A stretch of DNA of 13,971 nt from positions 1 to 13,971 of the forward strand of contig JAEWNA010000330.1 of assembly GCA_023392975.1 (NCBI GenBank). Reading direction: 5' to 3'. The notes beneath the pieces are model-generated. The model made no database searches, was not told the origin of the DNA, and saw nothing but the letters and a program-made list of their open reading frames with translations. Made by a program: the position numbers and the translations under genes. The DNA comes from Pseudomonadota bacterium (GTDB taxonomy: Bacteria; Pseudomonadota; Gammaproteobacteria; Xanthomonadales; Xanthomonadaceae). Positions 1-7,267 of the stretch are shown here, in pieces (positions within the stretch are counted from its first letter, which is position 1; each line of letters begins with the position of its first letter).

Positions 1-709
1 CCTCTGTGGTGTGCGGATGAAGCCCAGGTGTGCCGACGATGGGCGGGCGCGGAACAAGCGACATCTTCTCCGCCATCGGCATCGGAATCGGAGCTGCAGC
101 CATTCGCGGGCCTTCGCCTCCAGCAGACCACGACGGCGCATCGGCGGCCTGCGCCAGGTGTCCGGTGGCGCGCAGCCGCATGGGCACGACCACGATCTCG
201 TGTCCGCCCCGCGGGTCGACGAAATGCGCTTCCACGCGCATCACGATCGTATCGGTCGGCGGCGTCGATTCAGGGGATACCGACACCGGTCCACCCACAG
301 GCGCCTGCGACGCATTCGGCGGGATCGCATTCGATGCATCGAGATTGGAAGGCGACAGGACAGCCGGGAGAAGGGATGCCCACGGAAAGATCGACGCTGG
401 CGTCGCATCCGGAAGCGATTCCGCAGCGCTTGGCAACGATGGCGCAATCCCGACGGGAACCCGGGCAGCATCGGCCATCAACACCGACGACATCGAAGAT
501 GCGGGCCACGATGGTGCAGGCAGCGGTGGCGCAGACGACGGCACGATCGAAGGCCGGATCAGTGGCGAAACGGGCCACGATGGCGCGGGCGGCGACGCTT
601 GCCGATCCGGCATCACCCACGGCAGGAAGGCCGGCACGCGAGCACCGGTATCCTTCATCCCGGGCGAAGAGGGCTGTGGGACGGCGGCAGACGGCAGGAG
701 TTCAATCAT
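1..709 (-). CDS. Probable FliK-like hook/rod-length control protein, Pro/Ser/Ala-rich (3' end outside window)
   Basis: I translated this frame by hand; it is open from an ATG at 709 to the window edge (236 codons) and keeps a strong G/C third-base bias, so it looks coding. The ATG lies inside the end of fliJ and overlaps it by 8 bases (ATGATTGA), as expected for a coupled last gene. The protein starts MIELLPSAAV and is rich in Pro, Ser and Ala, so probably disordered. APSWP occurs at residues 42-46 and 65-69 and APSLP at 89-93. A beta-type stretch follows at about 152-182 (TIVMRVEAHF onwards). FliK proteins have a disordered ruler half and a folded C-terminal switch domain that contacts FlhB; the C-terminal part is not in the window. 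The call rests on position after fliJ and on composition, not on a recognised domain. It could be an unrelated secreted or scaffold protein. Confidence 0.5.
   Translation of the reverse strand, partial: MIELLPSAAVPQPSSPGMKDTGARVPAFLPWVMPDRQASPPAPSWPVSPLIRPSIVPSSAPPLPAPSWPASSMSSVLMADAARVPVGIAPSLPSAAESLPDATPASIFPWASLLPAVLSPSNLDASNAIPPNASQAPVGGPVSVSPESTPPTDTIVMRVEAHFVDPRGGHEIVVVPMRLRATGHLAQAADAPSWSAGGEGPRMAAAPIPMPMAEKMSLVPRPPIVGTPGLHPHTTE
432..594. repeat. Imperfect repeats encoding APSWP/APSLP in the fliK-like gene
   Basis: A 24-base element at 502-525 recurs at 571-594 with 3 mismatches, counting on the plus strand. All three mismatches fall at third codon positions of the minus-strand gene. 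A shorter, weaker copy starts at 432. The starts are 69 and 72 bases apart, that is 23 and 24 codons, so the reading frame is kept. The sequence between the copies is not clearly repeated. The silent mismatches suggest selection on the peptide or an old duplication. Confidence 0.55.
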
Positions 710-1157
710 CGGATGTGTCTCCATTCGCGGCGACGATCAGCGAAGCCATGCGGTCGAACATGCGTTTCTCATCACGATCGGCCGCTTCAGCGAGGAGGCG
801 ACCATGGCGGGACTCGGCCACGCGCACGTCAGCGCGCGCGCGCACTTGCGCATCGCGGGCAAGCGCGTACTCACGCGCCCGCTCGGCGAGCGCATCCGTA
901 CGGGCGGCGACATCGTCGAGCGCGCGTGTCTCGAATGCTGAGACCGCCTGCAACAGCGCCAGATCGAAATTCGGCGCGGTGAGCACGCCCTCGCGCCTCC
1001 GCGCGATCACCTCTGCGGCGACCTCGGCATCGTCGCGGGATTGCGCCGCCACGCGAACCGCCGCGGCGGCGGCATCGCGATCGCGCTCGGCCAGCGCTTC
1101 CCGGAAGGCGCGCCACCTCACGAGGCTGGACACCGCAGCGATGCCGTCCTCCTTCAT
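702..1157 (-). CDS. fliJ: FliJ-like export chaperone / ATPase stalk
   Basis: This 151-residue protein is almost wholly charged and alanine-rich helix (for example AEVIARRREG and ALAERAREYA), as expected for the two-helix coiled coil of FliJ, usually about 147 residues. In the flagellar export apparatus FliJ sits in the centre of the FliI hexamer like a stalk, links it to FlhA and escorts export chaperones. Family members share little sequence, so the call depends on size, coiled-coil character and position directly after fliI. The start ATG at 1157 overlaps the fliI stop as ATGA. No strong ribosome binding site precedes it, so translation is probably coupled to fliI. The 3' end overlaps the fliK-like start by 8 bases. 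Confidence 0.8.
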   Translation of the reverse strand: MKEDGIAAVSSLVRWRAFREALAERDRDAAAAAVRVAAQSRDDAEVAAEVIARRREGVLTAPNFDLALLQAVSAFETRALDDVAARTDALAERAREYALARDAQVRARADVRVAESRHGRLLAEAADRDEKRMFDRMASLIVAANGDTSDD

Positions 1158-2485
1158 GCCGACGCCCCCGCCTGCAGGGCTGCCGACAGCCGGCGCAGGG
1201 TTTCCGAGCGCGACGTCGCTTCGATCGGCCGCTGCTGCAACACCGCCTCCAGCGGTCCTTGCAGATCGATCGCTGCATCGAGCGCCGGGTTCGTGCCGCG
1301 CTGATGCGCACCGAGCTCGATCAGATCCCGGGAGGCGGCGTACACGGCCATGCGCTTCCTGAGCTCGCGGGCGAGCTGCAGATCGCTATCCGGCGCGACC
1401 TGGTGCATCAGGCGACTGGCGCTGCGCAGCACATCGATCGCCGGGTGATGGCCGCGGGAAGCGAGATCGCGATCGAGGACGATGTGCCCGTCGAGAATCG
1501 CGCGCATGTGATCGGTCACCGGTTCGTTCATGTCGTCGCCTTCGACGAGCACGCTGTACACGCCCGTGATCGCGCCGCCTCCGCGCAGGCGACCGCAGCG
1601 TTCCAGCAGCGTGGGCAGACGGCTGAACACCGAGGGCGTGTAGCCACGGAACGTGGGCGGCTCGCCGATGGCCAGCCCGATCTCGCGCTGCGCCATCGCG
1701 AACCGCGTCATCGAGTCGACGATCAGCAGCACCGACTTGCCGCGGTCGCGGAAGTACTCGGCCACGGCATGGGCCGCGTTCGCGGCGTGCACTCGGACCA
1801 GCGCCTGTTCGTCGGACGTCGCGACCACGACGACCGAACGCTTGCGTCCTTCCGGTCCCAGCGCGTGTTCGAGGAACTCCCCGACCTCGCGGCCGCGTTC
1901 GCCGACCAGCGCCAGCACGGTGACGTCGGCCACTACCTGACGCGCGAGCATGCCCAGCAGCGTGCTCTTGCCGACGCCGCTGCCAGCGAGGACGCCCACG
2001 CGTTGGCCGACGCCGAGCGTCAGCAGACCGTCGATCGCGCGCACACCGGTATGCAGCACGGTGTCGATCGGCGCGCGGTCGAGCGGATTGATCGGCGCAC
2101 GATGCAGCGGATAGGCATCTTCGAGGACGATCGCCGGGCCGTCGTCCAGCGGGCGACAGAACGCATCGACGACCCGTCCCAGCAGCGCGTCGCCGACCGG
2201 CACGGCCATGGGTCGCCCGCTGGCATGGATGAGGCTACGCGTCGACACGCCGGCGAGGTGCGCATAGGGCATCAGCAGCGTGCGTTCTCGGCGATACCCC
2301 ACCACTTCCGCCGGAAAGCGCAGACCGGAATCGTGTTCCGGCGCGATCTCGCACAGCTCGCCCAGCTTCGCCTCGGGGCCGATCGCCTCGATCACGAGCC
2401 CGTTGTAGGACACGATGCGGCCGAGCGCACATCCCGCGGGAATGCGATCGATGCCGGCGTGCAGGCGATCCCGGAACGCGTTCAC
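1154..2485 (-). CDS. fliI: Flagellum-specific export ATPase FliI
   Basis: The 443-residue protein is a full-length FliI; the family is usually about 440-457. The Walker A loop GSGVGKST is at residues 168-175, the GERGRE motif at 195-200, and Walker B VLLIVD at 252-257, followed by the typical DSMTRFAMAQREIGLAIGEP segment. FliI is an F1-like hexameric ATPase at the cytoplasmic mouth of the export gate. It is held by FliH and uses ATP to help unload substrates and chaperones. All visible catalytic motifs are intact, so this part of the machine should be active. The start is GTG at 2485, overlapping the fliH stop as GTGA. An AAGG lies 7 bases upstream of the GTG and supports this start. The 3' end overlaps fliJ as ATGA. 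Virulence type III ATPases (SctN) are close relatives, but the surrounding genes are flagellar. Confidence 0.95.
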   Translation of the reverse strand: MNAFRDRLHAGIDRIPAGCALGRIVSYNGLVIEAIGPEAKLGELCEIAPEHDSGLRFPAEVVGYRRERTLLMPYAHLAGVSTRSLIHASGRPMAVPVGDALLGRVVDAFCRPLDDGPAIVLEDAYPLHRAPINPLDRAPIDTVLHTGVRAIDGLLTLGVGQRVGVLAGSGVGKSTLLGMLARQVVADVTVLALVGERGREVGEFLEHALGPEGRKRSVVVVATSDEQALVRVHAANAAHAVAEYFRDRGKSVLLIVDSMTRFAMAQREIGLAIGEPPTFRGYTPSVFSRLPTLLERCGRLRGGGAITGVYSVLVEGDDMNEPVTDHMRAILDGHIVLDRDLASRGHHPAIDVLRSASRLMHQVAPDSDLQLARELRKRMAVYAASRDLIELGAHQRGTNPALDAAIDLQGPLEAVLQQRPIEATSRSETLRRLSAALQAGASA

Positions 2486-3216
2486 GCATCCACCTTCTCG
2501 TGGTCTCCGGACAACGCGTCCAGCAGGGCCCGCTTCAAGCCATCGAGCCGATGTTCCAGGGAAACGTCGTATACGCCGCGCTCGCTTTCGATCCGGCAGT
2601 GCATGGCGCCAAGCGCTGCATCGCCCTCAACGCGCAGGGTTTCCTTCGCCGCGTCCGGCAGAGCGTCGCGCACCGCCGCGAGCGCATCCGGATGCACACG
2701 CAGCACGGCGGGCCGTACTGCGTGCGCGACGAGGGCGGCGCGGCAATAGTCGACCAGTCGCGCATCATCGCGTGCCAGTTCGCCCACCAATCTCACCGTG
2801 GCGGCGAAGACCGCTTCCACGACGATGGCCTCGCTGCGTTGGTCCAGGGCGGCGATTTCCTTCGGCAAAGCGACGAGCAATGCCTCCAGCCTCGTGGAAA
2901 CGTCTGCGAGACGTTCGGCCTCCCGGTCGAGGACATCGCGCGCGCTATTTTCGGCGGCGCGGGCGCGCGTCTCGATGCGCTGTTCCGCCTCGCGCAACCC
3001 GGCGGCGAGCCCTTCCTCGCGTGCCGCATCGAGCAAGGCACGACGTTCGGCTTCGAGCGCAATACGGGGGTCCGGCGCCGGTGCCGGTTTCGATTCCGGC
3101 GCCGATGCCTGAGCGGACGCCGGGCTAGACGCCGGCCGCTGCGTCCGCGGCATCAGCAGTTCCCCCAGACCGACGATCCGCGCGTCGTCGCCGACGCGTT
3201 CGAACGCAGCCTTCAT
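2482..3216 (-). CDS. fliH: FliH, export ATPase regulator / stator
   Basis: The 244-residue protein (family usually about 230-240) has a FliH layout. A conserved-looking N-terminus is followed by a Pro/Ala/Ser linker at about residues 27-50, then a long charged helix with small-residue spacing (REEGLAAGLREAEQRIETRA), then a folded C-terminal domain ending ALLDALSGDHEKVDA. FliH dimers hold FliI and connect it to the C-ring. In a normal flagellum the N-terminal tip binds FliN, which is not encoded in this window. The start ATG at 3216 overlaps the fliG-like stop as ATGA and has GGAG 8 bases upstream. The 3' end overlaps fliI as GTGA. The order fliF-fliG-fliH-fliI-fliJ is the usual one and supports the name. 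Confidence 0.9.
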   Translation of the reverse strand: MKAAFERVGDDARIVGLGELLMPRTQRPASSPASAQASAPESKPAPAPDPRIALEAERRALLDAAREEGLAAGLREAEQRIETRARAAENSARDVLDREAERLADVSTRLEALLVALPKEIAALDQRSEAIVVEAVFAATVRLVGELARDDARLVDYCRAALVAHAVRPAVLRVHPDALAAVRDALPDAAKETLRVEGDAALGAMHCRIESERGVYDVSLEHRLDGLKRALLDALSGDHEKVDA

Positions 3217-3668
3217 CGCGCGATCTCCCGGCCTGCGATCAGCGCCAATGCCTCGGCCTTGAGCGCATCGGCGAGTCTCGGCGGCAGCGTCGGCAGGGTC
3301 GCGAGTTCATGGCGGACGTCCACCGCGAACGCTGGCTCCAGTAGCGCCAGACAGAAATTGCGATCGAGACCGGGCCAGGCGGCCAGCGTCCGCGCGAACC
3401 AGGCCGCGGGCAGCTGTTGCGACAGCGCCACCAGGCGCTCAAGGTCGGGCGAGTTGCGTGCGGTGAGACCGAGCACCTCCTCGGCGAGCAGTTCGTCGGC
3501 GAGCTCGGCTACGGGCCAGGGCATGGCTTCCAGCTCGCCGAGCAGGCGATGCAGCGGTGCGGCCGCGGCACGCGGCAGGCGCGACAGCAGACGGCGCCGG
3601 TCTTCGCCGCGCATCGTGGACAAGAGCAGCGCCGCCTTGCGCTGCCCGGGCGTGGTGACGGGCGTCAT
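3213..3668 (-). CDS. fliG: Short FliG-like protein lacking the torque domain
   Basis: This gene lies exactly where fliG is expected, between fliF and fliH, but encodes only 151 residues; normal FliG is about 330. Residues 7-48 (PGQRKAALLLSTMRGEDRRR onwards) resemble the start of the FliG N-terminal domain, which binds the FliF tail. Residues about 88-140 (AAWFARTLAAW, then LALLEPAFAVDVRHELATL) align by eye with the FliG middle domain. The FliM-binding EHPQ motif expected just before this is absent; the sequence reads SQQLPAAW. The C-terminal domain, with its charged helix facing the stator, is missing. The ATG at 3668 is preferred because it overlaps the fliF stop as ATGA and has AAGGA 11 bases upstream; an in-frame start at 3695 is less likely. 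The 3' end overlaps fliH as ATGA, so the short form is not an obvious frameshift. An adaptor like SctK of virulence systems is an alternative. Confidence 0.65.
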   Translation of the reverse strand: MTPVTTPGQRKAALLLSTMRGEDRRRLLSRLPRAAAAPLHRLLGELEAMPWPVAELADELLAEEVLGLTARNSPDLERLVALSQQLPAAWFARTLAAWPGLDRNFCLALLEPAFAVDVRHELATLPTLPPRLADALKAEALALIAGREIAR

Positions 3669-5023
3669 TGCGGCGGCGTTCCTTCCGCGAGCCACGCACG
3701 CATCTTGCCGAGCACGGCTTCGCGTTCCGCAGGCGCGAGTCTGACCGGACGCCGCTGCAATCCGTAGCCGAGGATGAATCCGGGCAGCAACCCCAGCGCC
3801 AGCAGCAACGCCATACGGGTCCAGGCCGGCCAGGCCGAGGCCTCGAAACCGACGCGCACCGGCGCCGATGCGGCACCCGCGGCGGACGCGCGTTCGCCTG
3901 TCGCTTCCGCATCGGCGGTCGCGCCGCGACCGAGACGCGAGATCTCCAGACGATCGCCACGACGCTCGTCGAGTCCCGCGGCCGCCGAGACCAGCGACTC
4001 GATGCGCTGGAGTTCGCCGTCGCCGACGCCGACCGGCAGAATCACGGCCACCGAGATCCGCTCGATCCGCCCGGGCGCGGCCGCGACTTCCTCACGCACG
4101 GTGCCATGACGGTACTCGACGTCTTCGTCCGGAGCCGCAGGCCCGTCGAAGGCGGCGGGATCAGGGGCATTGACGCGTTTGCGCACCACCACGGCGTCAT
4201 CGGTCATCGGCCGCTCGTCGATGCGACGCACGGTGTCGAAATTCATCTGCACGTCGACCGACACGCGATAGTCGTCGCTGTCGAGCACCTGTCCCAGCAG
4301 TTCGGAAATCCGCGTACGGAGGCGGTCCTCGACTTCGCCGGCGACGTCGTCTCGGGCCTCGTAGCTCTGCAGGGTCGCGCCACCGCCGCCGGCGAGCAGG
4401 TTTCCGCCGGCATCGACGATGCTCACCTGCTCCATCGACAGGCCTTCGACTGCGCCGGCGACAAGACTGCGGATGCCACGGATCTGCCGCGACGTGAGCG
4501 ATTCGCCCGCATGCAGTCCCAACGCCACAGACGCCTTGGACTGCTCCCGATCCCCGACGAACAGCCCCGGGCGGCGGATGCTCAGATGAACGCGGACGTT
4601 CTCGACGCCCGGCAGCGCGGCGATCGTGCGTTCGATCTCGCCCTGCAGCGCGCGCTGGTAGTTGACGCGCTGCGCGAACTCGGTGACGCCGAAATCGGAA
4701 TCGTCGAATAGCTCGAAGCCGACCGCGCCACCTCGCGGGACGCCCGCGGAGACCAGACGCATGCGCGTTTCGTACAGCACGTCCGCCGGCACCGAGATCC
4801 CGGCGCCGCCGTCGACGATGGTGTGCGGCACCTTCCACTCGTCCAGCGCCTGCACGATCTCGGCCGCGTCGGCCTGCTTGAGACCACCGAACAGCAGTTG
4901 CTCGCGCGGCGTCGTCAGCCACCACACCGCAACCCCTGCGAACACGAGAATGGCGACCGCTCCCGCGGCGAAGCCGATCCGCGCGGCGCGACCCAGAGAG
5001 TTGAAGAAATTGAGGAAACTCAT
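3665..5023 (-). CDS. fliF: FliF, MS-ring protein (reduced form)
   Basis: FliF oligomerises in the inner membrane into the MS-ring that surrounds the export gate and carries the C-ring. A first membrane helix is at about residues 17-36 and a second at about 404-422. Between them are ring-building domains: LLFGGLKQADAAEIVQAL at 43-60 fits the first, GFELFDDSDFGVTEFAQRVN at 102-121 and the following region the second, and the segment from about 228 the third. The protein is 452 residues; the family is usually about 550. The collar region (about 265-320) is short and the cytoplasmic tail is only 29 residues (424-452). That tail still ends in a helix-like REAVLGKMRAWLAEG resembling the FliG-binding end. 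The ATG at 5023 has AGGA 9 bases upstream. The 3' end overlaps the fliG-like gene as ATGA. Confidence 0.92.
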   Translation of the reverse strand: MSFLNFFNSLGRAARIGFAAGAVAILVFAGVAVWWLTTPREQLLFGGLKQADAAEIVQALDEWKVPHTIVDGGAGISVPADVLYETRMRLVSAGVPRGGAVGFELFDDSDFGVTEFAQRVNYQRALQGEIERTIAALPGVENVRVHLSIRRPGLFVGDREQSKASVALGLHAGESLTSRQIRGIRSLVAGAVEGLSMEQVSIVDAGGNLLAGGGGATLQSYEARDDVAGEVEDRLRTRISELLGQVLDSDDYRVSVDVQMNFDTVRRIDERPMTDDAVVVRKRVNAPDPAAFDGPAAPDEDVEYRHGTVREEVAAAPGRIERISVAVILPVGVGDGELQRIESLVSAAAGLDERRGDRLEISRLGRGATADAEATGERASAAGAASAPVRVGFEASAWPAWTRMALLLALGLLPGFILGYGLQRRPVRLAPAEREAVLGKMRAWLAEGTPPQ

Positions 5024-5087
5024 GTCATTGCATCCTGGAAGCGGAGACAGTAGGGGGTGCGCGCAGCAGCATGGCGCGGCGCATCCG
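5024..5087. other. Largest intergenic gap, between fliE and fliF
   Basis: At 64 bases this is the largest non-coding gap in the window. I see no convincing sigma-28, sigma-54 or sigma-70 promoter and no stem with a T-run typical of a terminator. There is a GC-rich stretch with weak self-complementarity at about 5052-5085. It may simply separate the rod/ring block from the MS-ring/ATPase block, or hold an RNA processing site. Confidence 0.3.
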
Positions 5088-5399
5088 TCACATCTGCATC
5101 CGGTTGAGCTCCTGATAGGCCTCGACCAGGCGATTGCGGACTTCGACCGCCAGCATCAGGTCGAGACGCGCGCGCTCCATCGACATCATCACGTCGTGGA
5201 CCGGGACGTCCTCGCCGGCAGCGAGCGCGCGCAACCCGGAATCGGCCTCGCGGAGGCTGGCGTCGACCCGCTGCAATCCCTGGCCGATCATGTCGAGGAA
5301 CGCCGGCGCACCGACGCCTTCGGCGGCGATGGTCGTGGAGACGCCGACGTCGGCGATGGGCGTGCCCGCACCGATCGGCGCGATCGATTCGATGGACAT
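5088..5399 (-). CDS. fliE: FliE, MS-ring/rod junction protein
   Basis: The 103-residue protein matches FliE in length (about 104) and ends with the hallmark EAYQELNRMQM. The C-terminal half (AGEDVPVHDVMMSMERARLD and LAVEVRNRLVEAY) is the conserved helical core. FliE is the first rod subunit exported and joins the MS-ring and gate to the rod. The ATG at 5399 is chosen over a GTG at 5402. GGAGG lies 6 bases before the ATG but only 3 before the GTG, and the ATG overlaps the flgC stop as TGATG. The order flgB-flgC-fliE is common for proximal-rod genes. Confidence 0.93.
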   Translation of the reverse strand: MSIESIAPIGAGTPIADVGVSTTIAAEGVGAPAFLDMIGQGLQRVDASLREADSGLRALAAGEDVPVHDVMMSMERARLDLMLAVEVRNRLVEAYQELNRMQM

Positions 5400-5773
5400 C
5401 ACTTGCCTCCGATCTCGATCGCGCGCTGGAGCATGCCGCGCAGGAAGTTGAAGGCGCGCACGTTCGCTTCGTAGCCGCGGCTGGCGGTCATCAGCGTGGT
5501 CATTTCCTCGACCATGTCGACCGCGGGATAGCGCACCATGCCGGCCTTGTCGGCCATCGGATGGGTCGGGTCGTAGACCTGGCGAACGTCCGCCTCGCCC
5601 TGGTCGAGCGCGGCCGTCGCGAAGTCCGCGCCGCCCACGCGCCAGACGGTCGCCGCCGCGCCCGGCGCGACCGGGGCGTTGGCGTTCGCGATGTTCCGGC
5701 TGGCCGCTTCCATGCGCAGACGTTCGTAATCCATGCCGCCACGGGCGGCTTCGAGCACGGTACCCACGGACAT
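5399..5773 (-). CDS. flgC: FlgC, proximal rod protein
   Basis: The 124-residue protein (family about 134) has the rod N-terminal motif in the form ASRNIANANAP at about residues 24-34 and a typical C-terminus, VEEMTTLMTASRGYEANVRA. FlgC is part of the proximal rod in the periplasm and is exported through the type III gate. The ATG at 5773 has GGAGG 8 bases upstream and lies 2 bases after the flgB stop. The 3' end shares one base with the fliE start. The middle is slightly shorter than usual, but the conserved ends are intact. Confidence 0.93.
   Translation of the reverse strand: MSVGTVLEAARGGMDYERLRMEAASRNIANANAPVAPGAAATVWRVGGADFATAALDQGEADVRQVYDPTHPMADKAGMVRYPAVDMVEEMTTLMTASRGYEANVRAFNFLRGMLQRAIEIGGK
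5406..5410 (-). promoter_or_regulatory. Ribosome binding site GGAGG for fliE
   Basis: GGAGG on the minus strand lies 6 bases before the ATG at 5399 but only 3 before the GTG at 5402, which decides for the ATG. It lies inside the end of flgC. Confidence 0.75.
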
Positions 5774-5775
5774 GT

Positions 5776-6138
5776 TCAGATCCTCCCGGAAATCGCGATG
5801 CGCATCAGGCCGAAGCGGCGACCGACCGCTTCCGTCAGCGTCTGGAAATCGACCGAAGCCGCCGAGAGTTCGGCGATTTCCTCGTCGAGCCGGATCGCGC
5901 CGTCGCTTTCCGGGCGAAGCTCGCGCAGCGCCGCATCCGCGGTGCGCAGCCAGTGGACCGCGGTGGCGCCGTCGCCCGCATGCGCGGCTTCGCGCAACGC
6001 GGTCTCGACCTTCGCGAAGTCGTAGCGCTGCGCCACGGCATCGGCGCGCGAGGCCCCGGCGACGTTGGCGCTCGCGGTCCGTGCGCGCAATTCCTGCAGA
6101 TTCAACGCGAGCCTGACCGCATCGATGGTGTGATCCAT
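5776..6138 (-). CDS. flgB: FlgB-like proximal rod protein (divergent N-terminus)
   Basis: The 120-residue protein (FlgB usually 130-138) is placed by its C-terminus, LDEEIAELSAASVDFQTLTE followed by RFGLMRIAISG, which matches the FlgB pattern of paired helices ending in a small hydrophobic run. Its position directly before flgC and fliE agrees. The N-terminal helix is short, and the usual ANIANADTPGYKARDIDF motif is replaced by SANVAGASRADAVAQRYDF, without the TPGY turn. FlgB is the rod subunit next to FliE. The ATG at 6138 has AGGAG 7 bases upstream. The gene starts 10 bases after the flgI stop. The match is clear at one end only. Confidence 0.8.
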   Translation of the reverse strand: MDHTIDAVRLALNLQELRARTASANVAGASRADAVAQRYDFAKVETALREAAHAGDGATAVHWLRTADAALRELRPESDGAIRLDEEIAELSAASVDFQTLTEAVGRRFGLMRIAISGRI

Positions 6139-6148
6139 GCGTGTTCTC

Positions 6149-7267
6149 CTACTGGATGATGAGTTCGCCGTCGAGCGCGCCCGCGGCCTTGATCGACTGG
6201 AGGACGGCGATCACGTCGCGCGTCCCGAGATGGATGGCGCGCAGCGTCGCGACGAGGTCGCCGACGGACGCACCTTCCGGTATGCGGACCAGCGGCGCCT
6301 CGCCTTCGGCCACGCGGATCGCGGTTTGCGGCACTACCGCGGTGCCGATCCCCGAACCGGGGCGGACCAGCACGCCTTCCGGCTGCGAGACGGTGTAGTC
6401 GGTGCGGATCTCGACCTTGAGATTGCCGTGCGAGATGCTGACCGCGCCCAGTCGCACGTCGCCCCCGGCGACGATGGTGCCGGTGCGCTCGTTGACGACG
6501 ACGCGTGCACGACGCTGTTGGTCGACGCCGAGGTTCTCGATCCGCGCGATCTCGGTGACCAGGTTGTCCGGCGGGGTCGCGAAGTCGATCACCACCTTGC
6601 CGGCGTGTTCGGCGCGCACCGAGGCCTCCGGGACGGCGTTTCGAATGGCCGCCGCGATCCTGCTTGCGTTCGTGAAATCCGGTTCGTTGAGGAGGACACT
6701 CAGGCTGCGACCGCCGCCGGCGACGCGCAACGGCGACGCCTGCTCCACCGTGGCGCCGGCAGGGATACGGCCGACCGTGGGGTGATTCTTCTGCACCGAC
6801 GCGGTTTCACCCTCGAACTGGTAGCCGCCGCTCAGCAGTGCGCCCTGGGCCAGCGCATAAAGACGACCATCCGGACCCATCAGCGGTGTCTGCATCAGGG
6901 TGCCGCCATTGAGGCTGCGCGCATCGCCCGACGACGCCACCTGGACATCGATGGTCTGTCCGGGCTCGGCGAACGCGGGCAGACGCGCGGTGACGATGAC
7001 CGCTGCGACGTTGCGCCCCGCGATGTCCGTATCGGCGACGTTCACGCCGAAGTTGCGCAGGGTGTTCGCGATCGACTGCACGGTGGCGCGATTGCGCATC
7101 GAATCGCCGGACCCGGACAGGCCGAACACGAGGCCGTAGCCGGTCAAGGCATTCTCGCGGACGCCGGCGATGCGCGCGACGTCCTTGATCCTGGCCTCGG
7201 CCGCAGTCGCCTGCGCCCAAGGCGGCAACAGCATCGCCAGCATGAAAAGAAGAAGCAATGCGCGCAT
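6149..7267 (-). CDS. flgI: FlgI, flagellar P-ring protein
   Basis: The 372-residue protein (family about 365) begins with a Sec signal peptide (MRALLLLFMLAMLLPPWAQA). The mature start RIKDVARIAGVRENALTGYG and LVFGLSGSGDS is the FlgI hallmark, and the C-terminus VIAVLQSIKAAGALDGELII is also typical. FlgI forms the P-ring around the rod in the peptidoglycan layer and needs FlgA to assemble. The ATG at 7267 is preferred over one at 7285. It overlaps the flgH stop as TGATG, has TGAGG 8 bases upstream, and gives a cleaner signal peptide. The gene is intact by eye, which argues against simple decay of the cluster. Confidence 0.95.
   Translation of the reverse strand: MRALLLLFMLAMLLPPWAQATAAEARIKDVARIAGVRENALTGYGLVFGLSGSGDSMRNRATVQSIANTLRNFGVNVADTDIAGRNVAAVIVTARLPAFAEPGQTIDVQVASSGDARSLNGGTLMQTPLMGPDGRLYALAQGALLSGGYQFEGETASVQKNHPTVGRIPAGATVEQASPLRVAGGGRSLSVLLNEPDFTNASRIAAAIRNAVPEASVRAEHAGKVVIDFATPPDNLVTEIARIENLGVDQQRRARVVVNERTGTIVAGGDVRLGAVSISHGNLKVEIRTDYTVSQPEGVLVRPGSGIGTAVVPQTAIRVAEGEAPLVRIPEGASVGDLVATLRAIHLGTRDVIAVLQSIKAAGALDGELIIQ

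Noticed and set aside
28..2749. Long plus-strand frames opposite fliH, fliI, fliJ and the fliK-like gene
   Set aside because: They mirror GC-rich genes on the other strand and show no domain; the minus-strand assignments have family motifs or operon context.
3213..3668. The fliG-like gene as a pseudogene cut by a recent frameshift
   Set aside because: The stop overlaps the fliH start as ATGA with a good ribosome binding site, and there is no leftover FliG C-terminal coding sequence between it and fliH.
5025..5072. A 15-residue minus-strand open frame ending one base before the fliF ATG
   Set aside because: There is no ribosome binding site and no known leader of this kind; a frame this short is expected by chance.
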